From contig JAJVIK010000016.1 in NCBI GenBank assembly GCA_022072055.1, positions 80,191 through 144,190 on the forward strand: 64,000 nucleotides of DNA, given 5' to 3'. Made by a program: the position numbers and the translations under genes. Shown one piece after another: positions 60,301-64,000 of the stretch (within the stretch, counting starts at the first letter, position 1; every line of letters begins with the position of its first letter). Under the pieces are notes generated by a model, which was given only the letters and a program-made list of their open reading frames with translations, was not told the origin of the DNA and made no database searches. This stretch comes from a bacterium. Its GTDB lineage: Bacteria > Hinthialibacterota > Hinthialibacteria > OLB16.

Positions 60301-60692
60301 TCCCAGGGAGTGAGGGCGCGCTGCCGCGCCTGGTCGAGACCCCAGCGGGGTGGTGCGCCTCCACTTCGGTCCGCGACTGGCAGAACGCGCTCCTGTTTCG
60401 TGTCAACGAGACATACCTTCAGGCCCCCAGGGAAACCGACTCGCCCCGCGCGCTGACCGTGGAATGGCTCCCCGGCCTCACTCCCGGACGATTGGTCGCG
60501 GAGTATCCCTCCACGCGCCAAGGCGCTCCGGCGCGGTCTGTGTTTGAAACCGAAGGGATGGAGGGGTGGATCCGAGTCACTTTCCCGTTGCCGGACCTGT
60601 TGGAGCATCCCTCGGATGAGAGCGGGATACTGATCCGACTCTCGCGCGAGGATCACCGGGACCTGTGGGTTCGTGAGGTTGTTTTCGAGTGA
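57348..60692 (+). CDS. Large secreted glycoside-hydrolase-like protein
   Basis: 1114 residues from TTG 57348, overlapping the upstream gene by 11 nt; the frame is open upstream but shadows that gene. A signal peptide (SSRAASLLLLIALARGLGWC) precedes an N-terminal domain of about 150 residues ending GERGLLYGAQELAERI, the hallmark 'GllyG..eLaE' of the domain 2 found in GH20, GH67 and GH84 enzymes. A long TIM-barrel-like part follows (LDLRAFGIDWPGGKEGGEVF, HLARNRYNLLALHYSG, WVMDDQDVRCMRSAYFERA), then helical and beta-sandwich regions (about 660-1114). The catalytic residues are not identified. It may be an alpha-glucuronidase-like or hexosaminidase-like relative. Confidence 0.72.
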   Translation: MRSSRAASLLLLIALARGLGWCEPRAAGELVPTASPVVPLWALADVTAHAEIISEVSAALVRAEYQPLICATTAELPEDGSPAILIAPPERLMGLVSASELNFNHPEGYLVRKARDRPFVIVTAIGERGLLYGAQELAERIALRREYPEIFPREGRPFLDLRAFGIDWPGGKEGGEVFDSAPFPWGFTRHLARNRYNLLALHYSGRASELLESSGPLGERAHRRLRNLLREARKRLIEVVLCFDPDSDLETPLEFLDSPLRRREAWSASVIELARAFPNLQIGLRPADENRARVVGDCNQWFDGFISPWLSERPYSEVLLSGAGFDPLVFETEIARHLPAPAVVALKWCGDHPEACLAPLFLEEEWVLQQPQDYRILWVMDDQDVRCMRSAYFERARQIVKRMGEANRVAWSAGFLFQPRGEELGPETLNRESVAERIPWKFGYQKHWYRHALWGRLGYDPRLGIEDFAPFFTDGFGPEVGAALIEEETAGEEILWRVSRFHWRYSSEDWYPEACVAPGDGGPRGILGNRTGPIYRDRGEWEDPFESILEFAFSLTADPRELSIVESAGYELSGVRMPAQGPKRLTPPQVAEILRRHCARLEAIVGRLDRLSQDSKALFTARHMAADLALQRLLGVYYRSKILAAHDLLLALCLDSEKLRENARQEIERGLAAWRAFVERADRLYHPPPQVFGATAEWRDLIPSAERDLAIIRTHPAFSRSSREQPVYGPFVAGSSEVAEFEARIVRGTEPLPNPSFVFHIPSFYSENSVEQGWLDILNHYAGYLDLERATGSTEGEVLWIPVPIPDTIKGFMRLRLVSGAIDEVVWGGRTVLDLQEGAPAEFSSGVRLAGPPDSRLLWIRSNRPAPRPEDGRLEWGFALALQPDLPFVLEEAGWEPEGLVVRVRSQLLSGRLDNIRFRALPVGEGWETPPQDPLLLSLAGERTFLIPCRANRSWAALRLEAEWRGELVRLDVFPPLHYSHVALFPGSEGALPRLVETPAGWCASTSVRDWQNALLFRVNETYLQAPRETDSPRALTVEWLPGLTPGRLVAEYPSTRQGAPARSVFETEGMEGWIRVTFPLPDLLEHPSDESGILIRLSREDHRDLWVREVVFE

Positions 60693-60716
60693 AGGGGCGG
60701 CGCGACGAGGAGTATC

Positions 60717-62006
60717 CTATCGCAACCTCAACATGCTGGTCGCGGGGCGGGGCGACGCCAGGAATTGGATTGAGCCGTCCGCAGGTCTCGGCACATTGAG
60801 CAGATTGATCCTGGGATCGTTGCTGAAGCGAAAGGTCGCTTGGCCGCCCACCGGAGCATTGGAGAGCGCCTTGAAACGGATGTGAATCACATCCCTCGGG
60901 GTCGGTCCGGGTTCGAGGGGACGCTCCCCCAGAATCGACACCGCGAGCCTTCCGGGACCTTCGAGGATCGCGTCCAAGACCTGCCCCCCAAGCGCGGGGG
61001 CGAGCGCAAGGTCGCTCCAAGTGAGAAACCGCGAATCGAAGAAGAGACGGAAATCAAATCGAATCACATCCTCCTCATCGGTGGTTGCCATGACCGGGAA
61101 TGACACAGTCCTGCCGCGGATTCCCTGCACCGCGGCCAGGTGATAGGCGGCATCGATGGTTCGATTGGCGGCCCAGAGAGTGGTTCCCCGGCGGAAGTAG
61201 AGGCGTGCGCCGGGGAAGATCCAGAAGGGATCATCGTTGGAGGTGTTCGGGGCGTTGACACCCAGCGCGGGATCGCCGTTTGGAAACGGTTCGGAGGGAT
61301 CGGCTCGGAAGGAAAAGAACAGGATCCCCGGCAGGCCTGAAAGCGGTCCGACCCGGGAATAGATCAAGGCGCGGTCATCCCGGCTCACGAAGGGGGAGCG
61401 CTCCACATCCAAGGTGTTCATCCCCTCGAGCAATTTCCACGGTCCGAATTTCTGGGAGACATCGGAGCGGGTCGCGCAGGCAATGTCGCTTTGTTCGGTG
61501 AGCGGGGTGCCGGAGCCGGGAGGAACCGGGCGGATGATTTCGAGGTACACCTTCTTCTCATCGCCGATGACCGAGCCGAGCGTTCCCACAAAGGGGGGGC
61601 CCCCCGTGGGACCCTGAGAGACAGCCGCGCCGAAGGGGCTTGTGGTCGAGGCGCGCGCGGCGCGGAAGATCTCGCGCACCCGAGTGACGCTGTTGCGTCG
61701 CGTGAAATAGATCCGCAGGCTGTCGGTCGAAAGGAACGGGTTTTCCTCCACCGAGTTGGCTGTGGAGAGTTCTTCAACCCGCGTGGCGTTGAGGAAGGGA
61801 ATATCGGAGGAGGTCCGGGTGGCCCGCCAAATGTCTCCGGAGGATTCAAAGAACAATTCGAGTTCATCATCCCGGAGAGTGGGGGCGGTCACTCCCGCGC
61901 CGGGAGGATTCTGGATCACGGTGAAAGGGGTCCCGAAGGTGACCTGCGCGGACACGGACAGGGGGACCAGAGACAACAAGGCAAGGCTTGAAAGCAGGTG
62001 TTTCAT
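60717..62006 (-). CDS. Secreted PD40-like propeller protein with C-terminal cohesin-like domain
   Basis: 429 residues. The signal peptide (MKHLLSSLALLSLVPLSVSA) starts at ATG 62006. Residues about 25-290 show TolB/PD40-type blades: APTLRDDELELFFESSGDIW, ENPFLSTDSLRIYFTRRNSV and RSPFVSRDDRALIYSRVGPL. The last 140 residues look like a cohesin: GRTVSFPVMATTDEEDVIRF, a following FDFRLFFDSRFLTWSDLALA, IHIRFKALSNAP and NDPRINLLNVPRPADGSIQF match the beta-sandwich order of cohesin domains. The neighbouring gene ends in dockerin-like repeats. The gene converges on the glycosidase-like gene with a 24-nt gap. Confidence 0.68.
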   Translation of the reverse strand: MKHLLSSLALLSLVPLSVSAQVTFGTPFTVIQNPPGAGVTAPTLRDDELELFFESSGDIWRATRTSSDIPFLNATRVEELSTANSVEENPFLSTDSLRIYFTRRNSVTRVREIFRAARASTTSPFGAAVSQGPTGGPPFVGTLGSVIGDEKKVYLEIIRPVPPGSGTPLTEQSDIACATRSDVSQKFGPWKLLEGMNTLDVERSPFVSRDDRALIYSRVGPLSGLPGILFFSFRADPSEPFPNGDPALGVNAPNTSNDDPFWIFPGARLYFRRGTTLWAANRTIDAAYHLAAVQGIRGRTVSFPVMATTDEEDVIRFDFRLFFDSRFLTWSDLALAPALGGQVLDAILEGPGRLAVSILGERPLEPGPTPRDVIHIRFKALSNAPVGGQATFRFSNDPRINLLNVPRPADGSIQFLASPRPATSMLRLR

Positions 62007-62061
62007 GCCCGGAGTATAGCCCAAGCGGAGGAATCGTTCAGGCGAGCGGGTCGCCGCGGCG

Positions 62062-64000
62062 TCAGCGCATGAGCTGGAGTAGCGGAGGAATGTCGCGGGC
62101 GTCGATGTGGAAGTCGTAATTGAAATCGAGAACCGGATTATACCCCGGCATGCTGTTGTAGCGCTTCCAGGTTTTAAGGAGTTGGATCAGGTCCTGTCCG
62201 TCCACCACGCCATCGCGGTTGGCGTCGCCCGTTGGAGGTCCGGCGAAGAAGCCGGTGCGCAGGGTGTTCTGGTGGAAAGTGGGCCACTCCATGCTCTCGC
62301 CGTCGGCCTTGCCCGGGAGGTCATAAACATAGAGCCTGGAGGCGTTGTCGGCGCCGCTGTAGAAGGCGACCGCCATTTCCAGCCTGCCGTCGCCATCCAC
62401 ATCTCCAAGGGCGGGAGTGGAGAGAATGTCGTCGCCCGGTAGCGCGGGGAGATCCGGCGCGGCTCCAGGGGGGAGGACAATCGGGAATCCGGGCAGCATG
62501 GTTCCATCTCCGCGCAGGCCATACACCCGTGCGTTGGACATGGCCACGATCACATCCAGGATTCCATCGCCGTCCACATCCGCCAGAACCGGAGAGGCGA
62601 AGTTCACCGCGCTCGAGATCGGAGTGGCGAAGGTGTCGGCGGGAGCGATGAAGGGGAAGCCCGGAAGCGGCTGGCCCAGATGATCATAGGCGTAGATCAC
62701 CCCCTCATCCGAAAGGACCACGATATCGGGCCGGCCATCCCCGTTTAGATCGCCGAGCGCGGGGGAGGAGTCCACGTCATTCCTCGCGAGGAGTCTCGGG
62801 CTGCGCCTCGGCAGGGTGAGCGGCCATGAGGGTCCGAAGTCGCTCCCATCGGCCTTCACCACATGGATCTTCCCATCGCTGCTCCCGATCACGATCTCCA
62901 GGTTGAGGTCGCCGTCCAGATCTCCGATCGCGGGCGAGGAGATGATGTCGAGGGTCGAGGTCGAAGTCCCCAAGAGGGTCCCGTCGTGGTCAAAAATCCG
63001 GATCGTGGGCTTGGCGTAAGTCCCAACCACCACCTCATCGAGGCCATCCCGGTCGAGGTCGGCGACCGCCGGGCTGCTGCGCACATCCGTGTTCAGGATC
63101 ACCGGCCAGAGCCCCGCGACCGGGGATCCATCCAGGTTGATCGCGTGAACCCCGGCGCCGGTGTCGTCATTTCCGGTTCTGTCGGTGCCATACACCAGCT
63201 CCACTCCCGGATCGCCATCGAGCTCCGCGACCGCGATGGAGGTGAAGATCTCGGCGTTCTCAAGCTCAAGCAGCAGGTCGGGGAGGGTTTCGATGGGGTG
63301 TCCCGGCGTATGCGTGGGCGTGGGAGTGCTGGTGAACGTGCGAGTTGGGGTGGCGGTGCGGGTGTGAGTCACCGTCGGACTGAAGGTCGAGGTGGGCGAA
63401 AAGGTCGCCGTCACGGTCACAGTGGGACTGAAGGTGGCGGTCACCGTGGGGGTGAAGGTCCGTGTCACCGTGGGCGAGGGGGTCTCGGTGATGGTCGAGG
63501 ACCAGGTCGGAGTGGCGGTCGGAGTGGCGGTGATCGACGGCGTGTGGCTTGGGGTCGCGGTCACTGTCTGGGTGGGCGTGCCTGTCGAGGTCACGGTCGC
63601 CGTATCGGTGACCGTCCGCGTGGGCGTGGCAGTCACGGTGAAGGTCCGAGTCGAGGTCGGCGTGGCGGAGTGCGTGGCCGATGGCGTTTGAGTGATGGTG
63701 GGGGTGGCCGTGGCGGTCGCGCTGGGCGTGTTGGTGATGGTGAAGGTCGCCGTGGCCGTATTAGAGGGCGTATTGGTGATCGTCGGCGTATGAGAGGGCG
63801 TCGCGGTTGGGGTGTTGGTAATGGTTGGCGTGTCGGTCACCGTTGCGGTTGGCGTTTCGGTGATGGTGGGGGTTTCGGTCACCGTTGCGGTTGGCGTTTC
63901 GGTGATCGTGGGGGTTTCGGTGACCGTGGCGGTGGGTGTGTCGGTGATCGTGGGGGTTTCGGTCACCGTGGCGGTGGGCGTTTCGGTGACCGTGGGGGTT
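62062..64000 (-). CDS. FG-GAP (VCBS) propeller protein with Thr/Pro repeat region and dockerin-like end (5' part outside window)
   Basis: The frame is still open at the right edge, so the N-terminus is missing; 646 residues are visible. The first about 220 are a Thr/Pro repeat ([14 protein letters not shown]-type, 14-residue unit), a likely glycosylated extracellular stalk. Then come five FG-GAP-like calcium-blade repeats: [73 protein letters not shown] and [19 protein letters not shown]. It closes with dockerin-type loops ([37 protein letters not shown]). It fits a cell-surface or secreted adhesin or docking protein. Confidence 0.85.
   Translation of the reverse strand, partial: TPTVTETPTATVTETPTITDTPTATVTETPTITETPTATVTETPTITETPTATVTDTPTITNTPTATPSHTPTITNTPSNTATATFTITNTPSATATATPTITQTPSATHSATPTSTRTFTVTATPTRTVTDTATVTSTGTPTQTVTATPSHTPSITATPTATPTWSSTITETPSPTVTRTFTPTVTATFSPTVTVTATFSPTSTFSPTVTHTRTATPTRTFTSTPTPTHTPGHPIETLPDLLLELENAEIFTSIAVAELDGDPGVELVYGTDRTGNDDTGAGVHAINLDGSPVAGLWPVILNTDVRSSPAVADLDRDGLDEVVVGTYAKPTIRIFDHDGTLLGTSTSTLDIISSPAIGDLDGDLNLEIVIGSSDGKIHVVKADGSDFGPSWPLTLPRRSPRLLARNDVDSSPALGDLNGDGRPDIVVLSDEGVIYAYDHLGQPLPGFPFIAPADTFATPISSAVNFASPVLADVDGDGILDVIVAMSNARVYGLRGDGTMLPGFPIVLPPGAAPDLPALPGDDILSTPALGDVDGDGRLEMAVAFYSGADNASRLYVYDLPGKADGESMEWPTFHQNTLRTGFFAGPPTGDANRDGVVDGQDLIQLLKTWKRYNSMPGYNPVLDFNYDFHIDARDIPPLLQLMR
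63806..64000. repeat. 42-bp tandem repeat coding for the Thr/Pro stalk
   Basis: Units begin at 63806, 63848, 63890, 63932 and 63974, and the array continues past the right edge. Each encodes 14 residues of the [14 protein letters not shown] kind. Most changes between units are at third codon positions. To the left (63310-63805) the same code degenerates into shorter, less regular units. Confidence 0.85.

Noticed and set aside
63310-64000. CRISPR array
   Set aside because: The regular repeats are in-frame Thr/Pro codons with no spacers; no other array-like pattern exists in the window, although two CARF-type proteins are present.

Overview
The window is one continuous, GC-rich bacterial chromosome segment. 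No rRNA, tRNA, CRISPR array, integrase or transposase was found. Features that hint at the lineage are a flagellar filament cluster, prepilins with GFTLIELLIV leaders, a Tat-exported sugar-type oxidoreductase, many secreted carbohydrate-active or propeller proteins, and very large secreted proteins with Pro/Thr-rich linkers ending in dockerin-like calcium repeats. Together these suggest a flagellated, polysaccharide-degrading bacterium from a little-cultured diderm phylum such as Sumerlaeota/BRC1, Hydrogenedentota or a planctomycete relative. That placement is inference; no marker gene here settles it.

Layout. 0-2.5 kb: end of a membrane-anchored sensor-like protein, a small ORF and a Gfo/Idh/MocA oxidoreductase closed by a strong terminator. 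2.7-10.2 kb (minus strand): two long flagellins, flaG, fliD and fliS. 10.6-12.4 kb: two tandem prepilin genes, each with its own promoter. 12.4-24.7 kb: secreted and membrane proteins (toroid-fold protein, polytopic membrane protein, TIM-barrel glycosidase-like protein, a 1372-residue zincin/dockerin protein, an Ntn-hydrolase/EF-hand fusion and a repeat protein).

25.0-37.1 kb is the most unusual part, a defence-like island. A sigma-54 activator with a CARF/RtcR-like sensor is followed, overlapping its stop codon, by a GG-N10-GC sigma-54 promoter. That promoter faces an operon of an OLD/DUF3696-like ATPase, a PLD-like partner and an EVE-like/DUF3883 protein, then a 37-residue membrane peptide and a broken higBA pair. 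A second copy of the ATPase + PLD-like pair converges on a CARF-like protein + UPF1-like helicase pair. This second block (31303-37059) is bounded by 310-bp direct repeats made of the 3' end of a beta-propeller gene. The proposed logic is that a nucleotide or RNA-end signal is sensed by the CARF-type domain, sigma-54 RNA polymerase is activated and an ATPase/nuclease effector is switched on. This is inference, but the promoter, gene order and repeats are read directly from the sequence.

38.4-44.0 kb: a PIN/ribbon-helix-helix toxin-antitoxin pair with a palindromic operator, folE, a GT39-like glycosyltransferase, two small enzymes or chaperone-like proteins, and a VapBC-like pair. 44.1-50.4 kb: an Agl23-like glycosyltransferase fused to an NHL propeller, a TPR lipoprotein/secreted protein, DinB and a nucleoside-hydrolase-like protein. 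50.8-52.6 kb: a single-chain ATPase-TOPRIM (OLD/PARIS-like) protein, a further defence candidate. 52.7-57.4 kb: housekeeping genes (cysS, tyrA), an orphan hicB, a GT4 glycosyltransferase and a membrane protein. 57.3-64.0 kb: a large secreted glycosidase-like protein, a propeller protein ending in a cohesin-like domain, and an FG-GAP/dockerin protein running off the right edge through a 42-bp tandem repeat.
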